Source of the DNA: a bacterium
GTDB lineage: Bacteria; Zhuqueibacterota; QNDG01; JAGLOF01
Reading direction: 5' to 3'
Length of the DNA stretch: 64,000 nucleotides
NCBI GenBank assembly: GCA_023139105.1
Contig: JAGLOF010000012.1
Coordinates: 24,797 to 88,796, forward strand
The first letter of the stretch is position 1. Every line of letters starts with the position of its first letter. The notes under the pieces were generated by a model. The model was not told the DNA's origin and searched no databases. It saw only the letters and a list, made by a program, of their open reading frames with translations. Shown here in pieces: positions 1 to 7,843 of this stretch. Made by a program: the position numbers and the translations under genes.

Positions 1-926
1 CCCGTTACCCTGCAACGGGCAGCAGGCGATACTATTGAGCCCCATGTCTCTGTACCAATGGAAAATGCAATGAGTCCCGCAGATGTTGCAGAAGCAGATC
101 CCGCAGAACTGCCAGACGATCCCTGATCCTTATTCCATGGGTTGCGCGTTGTCCCGTCAAACCAAACATCACCCCATGCCAACGCACCCATGGACAGCTT
201 TGCTACTACTACAGCACCTGCCTCTTCCAGTTTATGTATTACTGCCGCATCTTCATCAATAATCTGCTCCCGGTAAGGAACAGCACCCCATGTTGTAGGA
301 TAACCTTTCATGGCTAGCAAATCTTTTACACCACAGGGAAGACCGTGAAGCAAACCTTTGTATGTACCTGAGGCGATTTCGGCATCTGCTTTGTGTGCTC
401 TATCCATTGCACGGCCTTCTGTGAGAGTGATGATACAGTGCAAAGAATCACCATATTTTTTTAACCTGTCTATATACATAGAACAAAGTTCAACACTGGA
501 GACCTGCCCGGTCCTTATTAATTTTGCCAGCTTGAGTATCGGCCAAAAGGCCACATCATCTAAATTCTCAGGACGTTTCACACCGGAAATCTCAGAAGGT
601 TGAAATAAAGCTTTACGGGAAGCTATTTTAAAACCCGGCGGTAAAGGATTAAAACACATTGCCGGTGCGACACTATTGGGGATATGCATATCCCTGATCT
701 GTATATAGGCCTCTTTATTCTCCTTAACACCTGGCTCCAGCATTCTTATATCATTAAAACTGAAGTCCATACCTGTGATGTTTTCTGCTGCAGAAAGTGA
801 GACAAACGAAAGCGTTCTTAAACCGATTGCAAAATATATATTGAAAGCGACACTTAAAAATAAAAATGCTGAAAAAAGAATAAATATGGTTACACGGGAA
901 CTATTGTGCTTCTCATCACTTTTCAT
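1..926 (-). CDS. Amidase-signature family hydrolase, membrane-anchored (C-terminal part outside window)
   Basis: About 309 N-terminal residues are visible; the protein runs off the left edge. Residues 13-36 form one hydrophobic segment, so the enzyme is probably held on the outer face of the inner membrane. The amidase signature begins near residue 191: GVKDLLAMKG gives the catalytic Lys (about K201), and the Ser/Gly-rich loop GSSGSSAGSASATSAG at 269-284 plus GTETWGSIVSPA supply the cis-Ser and the nucleophile Ser of the Ser-cisSer-Lys triad. The family hydrolyses C-N amide bonds; the substrate cannot be told. The start is supported by AGGA six bases upstream of ATG. It is divergent from hypB with no sign of a functional link. 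Confidence 0.88.
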   Translation of the reverse strand, partial: MKSDEKHNSSRVTIFILFSAFLFLSVAFNIYFAIGLRTLSFVSLSAAENITGMDFSFNDIRMLEPGVKENKEAYIQIRDMHIPNSVAPAMCFNPLPPGFKIASRKALFQPSEISGVKRPENLDDVAFWPILKLAKLIRTGQVSSVELCSMYIDRLKKYGDSLHCIITLTEGRAMDRAHKADAEIASGTYKGLLHGLPCGVKDLLAMKGYPTTWGAVPYREQIIDEDAAVIHKLEEAGAVVVAKLSMGALAWGDVWFDGTTRNPWNKDQGSSGSSAGSASATSAGLIAFSIGTETWGSIVSPAARCRVT

Positions 927-1082
927 GGCATATCCTGCTTATTGGTGAAAAATTAATGGTATTGCCTAAAAGTAAGATAAAACCACCGGAATGTCAATGG
1001 AGAAGCTGCTCGAACAAGTATTGCTTTTAAAGATAAATAGACTTATTTTAGATATACTAATAGCAAACAATACGGAGACAAC

Positions 1083-1757
1083 ATGAAGACTATTCTTACA
1101 GGAGACGGCCGTACTCTCAGTATTACCCCTCAAACCGGCTTCTTTAAACAGAATACTGCACTTGCCATGGAAAATAAAAAAATCTTTACTGATGCGGGAA
1201 TTATCGCAGTAGATATTCTTGGTTCAGTAGGTGCTGGCAAGACAACTTTAGCAGGAGCACTGGTCGCTTACCTCAAAGGACAAAAACGTCTGGCCGCTAT
1301 TGCAGGTGATCTGACAACTGAGATTGATGCACAAAGAATTAGAGCTCAAGGCGCAGAAGTACTTCAAATTAACACTGATAAAGGCTGCCATCTGGATGCA
1401 AACATGATAAAAAATGCCATGGACTGTCTGAATTTGTCAAATCTTGATATTGTACTCATTGAAAATGTTGGAAATCTCATATGCCCAAGCGGCTATCAAC
1501 TGGGGGCTCATCATCGCATGGTTGTTATTTCTGTAACCGAAGGTCCATACCAGGTTGTCAAACATCCCCATATCTTTCAAGATGTCTCTGTCGTAGTAAT
1601 TAATAAAATTGATCTGGCAGATGTAATGGAGGTTGATCCTCAAAAATTGATCGCCGATATACACACAATAAGACCAGGCATACCTGTTATACTCACTAAT
1701 GGCCGCACAGGTCAAGGTATAGCTGAACTTGCCACTGCACTGAAGCTGGATAAATAG
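1083..1757 (+). CDS. hypB: Hydrogenase/urease nickel incorporation GTPase HypB
   Basis: HypB is the GTPase that, with HypA, delivers nickel to [NiFe] hydrogenase precursors. The P-loop GSVGAGKTTL lies near residue 47, a metal-site segment GCHLDA near 101, the ENVGNLICP block near 124 and the guanine-specificity motif NKID near 177. The 224-residue length matches the core family; the N-terminal poly-His nickel store and the CXXCGC motif seen in some homologues are absent. GGAG lies about 8 bases before ATG. hypA follows one base after the stop, so the two are cotranscribed. No hydrogenase structural genes or other hyp genes are visible, so the client enzyme must be elsewhere. Confidence 0.95.
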   Translation: MKTILTGDGRTLSITPQTGFFKQNTALAMENKKIFTDAGIIAVDILGSVGAGKTTLAGALVAYLKGQKRLAAIAGDLTTEIDAQRIRAQGAEVLQINTDKGCHLDANMIKNAMDCLNLSNLDIVLIENVGNLICPSGYQLGAHHRMVVISVTEGPYQVVKHPHIFQDVSVVVINKIDLADVMEVDPQKLIADIHTIRPGIPVILTNGRTGQGIAELATALKLDK

Positions 1758-1758
1758 C

Positions 1759-2133
1759 ATGCATGAGACTGCCATTGCCCAATCAATTATAGATACTGTA
1801 ATGACACATGCAGATAAAGCAGGTGCCAAACATGTTGATAAAGTTGAAATAGAAATCGGTGAACTTACTTTTCTGGGTATAGATCAAATTCGTTTCTGGA
1901 TAGAGAATCAAATAGCCGGTACAGTTGCAGAAAAAGCCGAATGGATTTTTCATTCTGTACCCGGAGGTATTCGCTGTCCGGCATGCCAATATGAAGGGGA
2001 CATAAAAACAGCTGAGACCGAAGATCACTTCCGCCTTCCGGTCTTTGCCTGCCCTGAGTGCGGTCAGGCCAACATTGAAATCACTCAGGGCAGAGATGCA
2101 TGGATCAAGGCAATACATGTTGAAATTGATTAG
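1759..2133 (+). CDS. hypA: Hydrogenase nickel insertion metallochaperone HypA
   Basis: HypA is the small nickel/zinc chaperone that partners HypB. The N-terminal Met-His-Glu nickel site (MHETAIAQ) is intact, so the start codon is secure. A zinc knuckle is formed by two CXXC pairs, RCPAC near residue 74 and ACPEC near 97. Length (124 residues) is a little over the usual 113-118. It is translationally coupled to hypB. The gene ends convergently against the heme O synthase gene with only about 40 bases between them and no obvious terminator hairpin. Confidence 0.95.
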   Translation: MHETAIAQSIIDTVMTHADKAGAKHVDKVEIEIGELTFLGIDQIRFWIENQIAGTVAEKAEWIFHSVPGGIRCPACQYEGDIKTAETEDHFRLPVFACPECGQANIEITQGRDAWIKAIHVEID

Positions 2134-2175
2134 CTATTAATCAGCTTTCAACTTAAACTGCAAATTTTAAATCTA

Positions 2176-3045
2176 TTACCCCAAAGCCCCAACCATCATC
2201 ATTATCATTGCACCCAGCATGTATATTGACGCAAACTTGAAAAGTCCAAAGTTAACCTTTTCAGAAGGACGCGCCACACTCAATACTGCCAGGCCCAAAA
2301 GACCCAGGCTCAAGGCCATGAGCAAGCCTATTACTCCCTGGGCTAATCCCAAAGCTATACTCCCGATGAGTATGGCAGCTGCTGATCCCACACTGGAAAT
2401 AGCAATAATCAGACGTGTGCGGTGATCACCGTATGCAGAAGGGAAAGTAGGTACACCGGCCTTGGCATAGTCATCCCGGTAACGCATGCTGAATGTCATG
2501 ATATGAGTCGGTATCCAGAGTAGAATGGCCATAGTCAGCAATAAGCCAATACCATCAATATATCCCAGACCCAGAACACGTCCGGCTAAAATAGGCATGC
2601 CGCCTGAAATACCGCCCCAAATAATTGACCATGCCGTACGCCTCTTCAGCCACATGGTATAGATCACAACATCAATAAAGAGACCGGCAAAAATAATTAT
2701 ACCATATAAGGGAGAAAGTATAAACGCCCATAAAATGCCTGCAAAGGACAATACTAATGCAAGAATTATTGCTTCACCACTCTTTAATTCACCCGAAGCC
2801 AGCGGCCTGAAGGCAGTTCGCCGCATCCTGGCATCTATATCCCGATCCCAGATCATATTCAGTACTGTACTTCCGGCAACAGACAAGTACATGCTCCCCA
2901 AAAGACCAATCAATATAGCAGGTGTCATGACCGGGCAACGGGCACTGGAGAAACCAGCAAAACCGGTTACCAGAAGAAGCCCGGTCTGTAAAGACTTTGT
3001 CAGAGGCAGGTAGAGCTTAAGTTTTTTTATGATCTTCTCATGCAT
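2176..3045 (-). CDS. ctaB: Protoheme IX farnesyltransferase (heme O synthase)
   Basis: Member of the UbiA prenyltransferase superfamily that adds a farnesyl group to heme B to give heme O. The first Asp-rich motif is NMIWDRDIDARMRRTAFRP (near residues 63-81) and the second is YRDDYAKAGVPTFP (near 189-202); eight to nine hydrophobic helices surround them and the 289-residue length is normal. It is the last gene of the minus-strand cluster led by a YgbA homologue, starting about 20 bases after the SUMF1-type gene. Heme O is normally needed by heme-copper oxidases; none of the canonical type is in the window, which suggests the product serves the histidine-rich membrane protein upstream, or an oxidase elsewhere. 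Confidence 0.93.
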   Translation of the reverse strand: MHEKIIKKLKLYLPLTKSLQTGLLLVTGFAGFSSARCPVMTPAILIGLLGSMYLSVAGSTVLNMIWDRDIDARMRRTAFRPLASGELKSGEAIILALVLSFAGILWAFILSPLYGIIIFAGLFIDVVIYTMWLKRRTAWSIIWGGISGGMPILAGRVLGLGYIDGIGLLLTMAILLWIPTHIMTFSMRYRDDYAKAGVPTFPSAYGDHRTRLIIAISSVGSAAAILIGSIALGLAQGVIGLLMALSLGLLGLAVLSVARPSEKVNFGLFKFASIYMLGAMIMMMVGALG

Positions 3046-3067
3046 AATTCAATCCTGACTCCATCCT

Positions 3068-4000
3068 TTAATGATGATGTCCAACATGTTCCCCATGGGA
3101 CATATCACCACGAACACAGCGGAAACCAATATTAATGCCATAATGATCGGGTCCGGCATTGTTATCAGACCATATACGTAGATTGTACTCATAATTAGCC
3201 TGACAACCACCTCTCATATAACGAAGATGAGTCTGATGTTTATCATCACCCATCCACTGCCATACATTTCCGGCCATATCATAAAGGCCGTAAGGACTTT
3301 TTTGGTCAAGAGTTTCATAACCGTCATATGTACGGCCATTATAAAAACCGACAGGCGTGGTAATGGCATAATGCCCAAACAATCTATCAAATAAAGTATG
3401 ACTTGAAATATAGTTTGCCTGATTACGATGTATTTCATTACCCCATGGATAGTTGCGATTATCATCACCACGAGCAGCCTTTTCCCACTCATTTTCAGTT
3501 GGTAGACGCCAACCATAATATTGGGCATATGCATTGGCAGCAAACCATGTCACCATGACCACCGGATGATTTTCAAAACCACCTACTACAGAGAATTTTT
3601 TACCATCATAATATATTCTGCTGCCATCTTCACCGAGATTCATCACACGTTGAGCCCCGGGTCCAAATTCAAATTCATGACGACCATTCTCAAAAGGCTC
3701 TCCGTTGTAATGTACTAACAGAGTATCTGAATCAAGTTTGATTGATGAATCGGCCAACGCCTCATTGAGAAAGCGGACAAACTGAGCATTAGTCACATCT
3801 GTAATCATGATTTCATAGTCATAATGAATCAATGTTTCATGGGCATGCTGTCCTTTTAAGAAACTACCAGCCGGTATCATTGCCCAGGCCTCGGAATCTA
3901 CACCGGTATCTATAAATTCCACGGATTTGGATGCATCATATTCTGCGCTACAGCCAATTAGACCAATGATCAAAACGATTAATAGAATTAACTTCTTCAT
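3068..4000 (-). CDS. SUMF1/formylglycine-generating-enzyme-fold lipoprotein
   Basis: The N-terminus is a lipoprotein signal ending in LIGC (Cys17), so the protein is probably lipid-anchored in the periplasm or outer membrane. The rest is a SUMF1 (FGE-sulfatase) domain with VMVTWFAANAYAQYYGWRLP, TENEWEKAARG and the C-terminal GFRCVRG signature. The Cys pair used by true formylglycine-generating enzymes is missing: only one Cys sits in the MRGGCQANYEYN segment, so sulfatase activation is unlikely. SUMF1-type proteins such as NirV occur beside nitrogen-oxide reductase genes, which fits the neighbours here. The start overlaps the preceding stop by ATGA, with AGGAGGTGACC ahead of it. Confidence 0.85.
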   Translation of the reverse strand: MKKLILLIVLIIGLIGCSAEYDASKSVEFIDTGVDSEAWAMIPAGSFLKGQHAHETLIHYDYEIMITDVTNAQFVRFLNEALADSSIKLDSDTLLVHYNGEPFENGRHEFEFGPGAQRVMNLGEDGSRIYYDGKKFSVVGGFENHPVVMVTWFAANAYAQYYGWRLPTENEWEKAARGDDNRNYPWGNEIHRNQANYISSHTLFDRLFGHYAITTPVGFYNGRTYDGYETLDQKSPYGLYDMAGNVWQWMGDDKHQTHLRYMRGGCQANYEYNLRIWSDNNAGPDHYGINIGFRCVRGDMSHGEHVGHHH

Positions 4001-5505
4001 GAGGTCACCTCCTCTCCTGTAAATTTGGAGGTTCGGCGTACATCAAGCTCAGGTTGCTTTAAATCGGAGGACCAATTACCTTCTCCCTTAAAAAGATCAA
4101 ACAGCCGCCAGAGAAGAAGCAGGGCAAGGATTATAAGTACAGCTGCAAGGCCGATATCAGCCCCAAGCATAGTCCAACTGACAACCTGTTGCTGGTGGAT
4201 TTCAGAAAGGAACAGCCGTTTCATGGCAAATATTGTCATGGAGACAAAAGCAATATCAGAACCTATTATCAAAGTCCAGCCAAACCATTTACGTACCTTG
4301 CCTTTCAAACCACATATATCTGCAAAATACATAAGAATAATGGTTGCAATAATGGCCGAAAGAATATGCCAGTGCCCTGTAAGGGAAATACGCTCTTCAC
4401 GAGCGGGCCAGACACGGAAAATCTCATCCAGCTTAATGGCCATAAATATGCCAACACCCGATACGGTGAAATTCATGAAGACCATCTGCCACAGCGGACC
4501 AAACTTCAGAGGATCATGAAACAAAGCTGCAAGACGTTTACCTAAACCAGCCTTTTCGAGTCCCTGTTCAGCAAGTCTGTCATGTATCAATTTCCTCCAG
4601 CCAAAAATAACAAGGAAAAGAGCGGCCAACATCACCAGCACAGATCCACAATAGATTATTGTATGAGCAATGGGTTCAAAAGGTACAACTGCCCATACTC
4701 CCAGTGTAATAACAATAGTTCCGACAATCATCAATCGCATGGCAATTTTATGGAATATACCTTTGAAATCAAGCCACCGACCGATTATTAAAGTAATTGC
4801 TATAGCAATCAACGTCAGCATTATATGTAAATGACCGATAATGGCCAATTGAATAGGCGTCTTGTGAGGTACACGGATTATATCTTCCGCCAGGAAGGTC
4901 TCATGACCATTACCCCAGTAAGAACCACTTACAGCACCAAAAGCCGCAGAACCAAGTGTAGCAAGTGCCATCACAAAAAAAGCGACACGTTCAATATCAG
5001 TGCCCTTTTTACTATGCGCATATTCATTATCACTGATCCTGTATTCTTTGCTCCAGGGCCATAATGCTACTGTTAATTGTATACCTGCAAAAAATATTAA
5101 TGATAAACCGAAAAGATACAGCCCATGAAAAACGAAATCATGCCCGAAATAACCAAACCAGAGCCCAAAGACCATGGTAATCAAATACCCGAAAGTAATT
5201 AATGCATTGATATTGGCTTGTTGATGTTTTTTCATTTTAACAATTGAAGTGATCAGATACACTTCAATGGCCAGTACAGCCATAGCTATTGTATGATAGA
5301 GCAGAATTATACGACCTTCACGCTCAAGGGGATTCAGCTCCATACCCGTAAGCTTAACAGTAATATCTCGTACACCCCATTCAACCATTGGGCCGGAAAG
5401 CGTACCCCAGACAGCCGCAACCAGTGATATCATGGCAATGGCCATGAGTACCAGACCTTTTGTGGACTGAAAGAGATACTGATAGCGTTTCAAAAACCAA
5501 TTCAT
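3997..5505 (-). CDS. 12-helix membrane protein with intramembrane His motifs, possible heme protein in NO response
   Basis: About 12 hydrophobic helices fill this 502-residue protein. Several His sit inside helices: LLYHT (about H71), GYFGHDFVFH (H122, H127), GHLHIM (H225, H227), IAHT (H281) and GHWHI (H378, H380). The first resembles the low-spin heme ligand of helix II and the last the HxH of helix X in heme-copper oxidases/NorB, but the HPEVY and HH copper/FeB motifs of that family are not visible, so it is at best a very divergent relative. Context (NsrR-like regulator, YgbA, heme O synthase) points to nitric-oxide defence or respiration; that role is inference. I chose ATG 5505, behind GGAGAGAGG, over an upstream TTG at 5532. 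Confidence 0.65.
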   Translation of the reverse strand: MNWFLKRYQYLFQSTKGLVLMAIAMISLVAAVWGTLSGPMVEWGVRDITVKLTGMELNPLEREGRIILLYHTIAMAVLAIEVYLITSIVKMKKHQQANINALITFGYLITMVFGLWFGYFGHDFVFHGLYLFGLSLIFFAGIQLTVALWPWSKEYRISDNEYAHSKKGTDIERVAFFVMALATLGSAAFGAVSGSYWGNGHETFLAEDIIRVPHKTPIQLAIIGHLHIMLTLIAIAITLIIGRWLDFKGIFHKIAMRLMIVGTIVITLGVWAVVPFEPIAHTIIYCGSVLVMLAALFLVIFGWRKLIHDRLAEQGLEKAGLGKRLAALFHDPLKFGPLWQMVFMNFTVSGVGIFMAIKLDEIFRVWPAREERISLTGHWHILSAIIATIILMYFADICGLKGKVRKWFGWTLIIGSDIAFVSMTIFAMKRLFLSEIHQQQVVSWTMLGADIGLAAVLIILALLLLWRLFDLFKGEGNWSSDLKQPELDVRRTSKFTGEEVTS

Positions 5506-5567
5506 TGGATGCCTCTCTCCACAGATTTTCAACCATAGGGGCTATCTCAAAAATCATTATTCCGTCT

Positions 5568-5655
5568 TTGCGAGCGTTATTTGCGAAGCAATCCCCTTAA
5601 TTTTGAGTATCAGGAGATTGCTTCATCGTTCCGCTCCCCGTAAAGAAGGTATTTA
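5568..5655. repeat. REP-like dispersed inverted repeat
   Basis: The arms GCGAAGCAATCCCC and GGAGATTGCTTC are complementary around a short spacer, flanked by fragments of the widespread TTGCGAG / CTCGCAA motif. It is the intergenic hairpin type found dispersed in many bacterial genomes. A related, shorter copy (AGGAGATTGCCG and CCTCGCAATGAC) lies near 46675-46715. It separates the 12-helix protein gene from the upstream membrane gene and may attenuate or stabilise the transcript. Confidence 0.6.
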
Positions 5656-5683
5656 ACTGTTGATACAGCCCCCCATACTTTTT

Positions 5684-6319
5684 TTATTTCCTGGAACTGC
5701 TGACAATTTTTTTAACAAAGCCAAAGGCATAAGACAGTGCCATCAGGAAGAGCAACGGTGCCAGAATCATCATTACAAAATCGCCTGAGAAGAACAGAAG
5801 CTGAGAACCTGATTTCAGAAAAGCCAGAGCAATTCCACCCAGACCAATCAGTATTCCACCTAATGAGACAAAGAGATACTCCTTAATCACTTTGCCGGCT
5901 TTTACAGCCAACCAGGGAATGAGCACAATAGTCAAACCTGCTATAGAGTGAAAGAATGCCAATGCAACAACAGCTATGGCACCGGCATTTGTGAAACGGG
6001 TAATAGCAATAGCCAGGAGTCCAATAACAGCAAAAATTAGATAGTGGCGTCCATATTCCGGATAGAATTCATGTACCAATCCAGTAGCAATACCCATGGG
6101 CAGAAAAGTTGTTACAACAATTACCCATGGACTGGGCAAGATGCCCCAACCAAGGAAAATCAACAGTAAACCGGAGACCAGTAGAACGGCAAAAGAAATC
6201 ATGTAAAACAGATTGTGTACAGGATTAGCATTACGTTTTGAATCTTGAAAAAACCTAAACAGAAGATAGATGGCTGTCAAGCCGGTTGCAAGCAAAACCA
6301 ATTGATCGAACCACGACAT
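5684..6319 (-). CDS. Seven-helix integral membrane protein of the NO-response cluster
   Basis: I do not recognise a family. The 211 residues hold about seven hydrophobic helices (near 5-22, 37-58, 64-82, 92-108, 113-138, 148-170 and 180-203). His residues near helix ends (PVHNLF H35, LVHEFYPEYGRH H83 and H92, FFHSIAGL H124) could ligate heme or metal, but this is speculative. The start is preceded by GAGGAGGGAAAT. It lies between the ygbA homologue and the 12-helix protein in the same orientation, so it is likely a subunit or partner of that protein. Confidence 0.7.
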   Translation of the reverse strand: MSWFDQLVLLATGLTAIYLLFRFFQDSKRNANPVHNLFYMISFAVLLVSGLLLIFLGWGILPSPWVIVVTTFLPMGIATGLVHEFYPEYGRHYLIFAVIGLLAIAITRFTNAGAIAVVALAFFHSIAGLTIVLIPWLAVKAGKVIKEYLFVSLGGILIGLGGIALAFLKSGSQLLFFSGDFVMMILAPLLFLMALSYAFGFVKKIVSSSRK

Positions 6320-6372
6320 ATTTCCCTCCTCGGGTTAAATTGGATGAAGTTGAAGATGCTGTGGGGCATCCC

Positions 6373-6720
6373 TTATCTTGTTTTTTGAGTTAATAGTGAT
6401 GTTGATATGCTATATCGAAATTTATCAATCAAGTGCCGAATGGCCATGAACGGATGATACATGAGCATTCTGGGGCCGGCATAGCGCATCACTTTTTTTA
6501 TTTGCTCTCTTCTACCTACACTGTAGCAATGTATGGTACATTGAGAACATACTGGTTTTTCATTAGCAAAAGTACAATGTTCAAGCTGCCGGGCTGCATA
6601 GTCCATAAGCTTTTGACATTCCGGGCAAAGACCAGTATGCATATCATGATGATGGCGACAGTATAGTGCCACCATGGCAGCCATGGTCTTACTCTCAATT
6701 TCTATGCGTGCCCTGCTCAT
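6373..6720 (-). CDS. ygbA: YgbA-family nitrosative-stress protein
   Basis: The protein matches the YgbA (nitrous-oxide-stimulated promoter) family by memory of the E. coli sequence: MVALYCRHHH, a Cys array C..C....C..C (LCPEC, HCTFANEKPVC, QCTIHC) and the C-terminal block KKVMRYAGPRMLMYHP. Members are small cytosolic Cys-rich proteins induced by nitric oxide under NsrR; the Cys array suggests metal or Fe-S binding. Length after start correction is 115 residues, as in the family. I chose ATG 6720 with GGGGAA upstream; an in-frame GTG lies at 6735. A palindromic operator sits 22 bases upstream, and the gene leads the membrane-protein operon. Confidence 0.9.
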   Translation of the reverse strand: MSRARIEIESKTMAAMVALYCRHHHDMHTGLCPECQKLMDYAARQLEHCTFANEKPVCSQCTIHCYSVGRREQIKKVMRYAGPRMLMYHPFMAIRHLIDKFRYSISTSLLTQKTR

Positions 6721-6741
6721 CCTGATGTTCCCCACTATAAC

Positions 6742-6767
6742 GATTTCAGACTCTTTTGTCTTAAATG
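6742..6767. promoter_or_regulatory. Probable NsrR-like operator upstream of ygbA
   Basis: Left arm GATTTCAGAC, spacer TCTTTT, right arm GTCTTAAATG. The right arm and spacer are identical to the perfect palindrome upstream of the regulator gene and the left arm has two mismatches. Position directly ahead of the ygbA start fits repression by the neighbouring Rrf2 protein. Confidence 0.75.
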
Positions 6768-6802
6768 CGATAAAAATTACATAGCACTAAGTAATTTTAA
6801 AT

Positions 6803-7210
6803 TTATTTATAAAAACTAATTAAATCAAGGATACTGCGGCTCTCCAGCATCTGCGACATATTTTTGCAGATCTTGCCCCAGTCTTCATGCAAAGCACATT
6901 GAGATTCATCACTGCATTTAGGCAGCCCCAAAGCACAACGCTGAGCAAACCCCAGTCCATCTACAGCAGCAACTATATCCAGCAAGGTAGTCTCTGCGGC
7001 AGAACGTACCAACGCCACTCCACCATTAGGGCCTTTGTATGAATTTAGTATACCGGCCTTGGTCAATGTCTGAAGAATTTTTCCCAAAAAATGGTAGGAG
7101 ATTCCTGTTTCATCGGCAATTTTCCTGACAGGCAGATAATCTCCATCACTCTTACGTGCAATAGTCAAAACGGCTTGTATGGCATATTCACAGGATTTGG
7201 ATAATAGCAT
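6803..7210 (-). CDS. Rrf2-family transcriptional regulator, NsrR-like
   Basis: A 135-residue Rrf2 protein: N-terminal winged helix-turn-helix with ISYHFLGKILQTLTKAGIL as recognition region and the wing SYKGPNGGVAL. Three Cys (C92, C99, C105) match the position and near-spacing of the Fe-S ligands of NsrR and IscR, so it probably binds a cluster that senses NO or redox state. A perfect 26-bp palindrome lies 20 bases upstream of the start, and a near copy upstream of the adjacent YgbA-family gene, supporting NsrR-type repression and autoregulation. The name NsrR is likely but not proven because IscR and related paralogues share the fold. Confidence 0.88.
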   Translation of the reverse strand: MLLSKSCEYAIQAVLTIARKSDGDYLPVRKIADETGISYHFLGKILQTLTKAGILNSYKGPNGGVALVRSAAETTLLDIVAAVDGLGFAQRCALGLPKCSDESQCALHEDWGKICKNMSQMLESRSILDLISFYK

Positions 7211-7230
7211 AAAAGAAACAACCTATTCAG

Positions 7231-7256
7231 CATTTAAGACTCTTTTGTCTTAAATG
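7231..7256. promoter_or_regulatory. Perfect palindromic operator upstream of NsrR-like gene
   Basis: Arms CATTTAAGAC and GTCTTAAATG are exact reverse complements around the 6-base spacer TCTTTT. It lies just upstream of the Rrf2 start and is repeated, with two mismatches, ahead of ygbA. It is probably the autoregulatory binding site of the Rrf2 protein. Confidence 0.8.
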
Positions 7257-7316
7257 TAGGGCAATGTATCAATTTTGTCAAGTAAAGAATTAATAAAAAT
7301 AGAAAAACTTTAAGTT

Positions 7317-7754
7317 TTAGAAAAAAACACGGTGCTTCCAAAAAAGAACACTACTTCCAAATAGTGATATGGACAGGCTTAGATTCAATACCGCATCCAG
7401 CAGCATAGGCAGATAATGCCCCTCAGTTAATTTGGAGATGAGCATGCCGATAATGATCATACAGAAAAGAAAAATAATAAATCCCGGACGTAAAAATTGC
7501 CAGATTTCAGGCTTTTCCAAGGCAGCAATACGAATTAAATTTTTATGGCAGGCTTTTCTAAAGACAGTAGATGCTTGAATTAGTCCAATTATGATGGCAA
7601 CAGCAAAGACCCAATAAGGCGGGTCAACACTTGGATTTAATATGGTGGCATCAAAAAACTTACTCAATCCTTTAGTAAATAATTTTATTACTCCAAAATA
7701 CCAAGTGAATGCCGCAAGAAAATATAATGAACGGTGTGTTACATGCATTTTCAT
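7317..7754 (-). CDS. Small four-helix membrane protein of unknown function
   Basis: A 145-residue protein with hydrophobic stretches near 9-26, 46-62, 88-107 and 113-135; I recognise no family. Basic and aromatic residues flank the helices (KACHKNLIRIAALEKPEIW between helices 2 and 3), as for an ordinary inner-membrane protein. It lies between the NsrR-like gene and the terminator of the methylmalonyl-CoA operon in the same orientation, so it may have its own promoter just downstream of that terminator. Its link with the NO genes is only positional. Confidence 0.6.
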   Translation of the reverse strand: MKMHVTHRSLYFLAAFTWYFGVIKLFTKGLSKFFDATILNPSVDPPYWVFAVAIIIGLIQASTVFRKACHKNLIRIAALEKPEIWQFLRPGFIIFLFCMIIIGMLISKLTEGHYLPMLLDAVLNLSLSISLFGSSVLFWKHRVFF

Positions 7755-7781
7755 TGCAGATCTCCAAATAGTGATATACCT

Positions 7782-7816
7782 GAAAAGAAAAGGGACGGCT
7801 ATATGACCGTCCCTTT
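7782..7816 (-). terminator. Rho-independent terminator of the methylmalonyl-CoA operon
   Basis: Ten-base stem AAAGGGACGG / CCGTCCCTTT with an eight-base loop; on the minus strand the stem runs into a T-rich tail (TTTTCTTTTC). It lies about 30 bases past the stop of the decarboxylase beta subunit gene. Confidence 0.85.
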
Positions 7817-7843
7817 AAAGTACTATATTAAATAGTTCAAATA

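Noticed and set aside
1437..1829. 130-codon minus-strand frame
   Set aside because: Antisense to hypB and hypA, which are clearly real.
3997..5505. Naming the 12-helix protein as NorB or cytochrome oxidase subunit I
   Set aside because: HPEVY and His-His motifs that ligate CuB/FeB are not seen, so the name would overstate the evidence.
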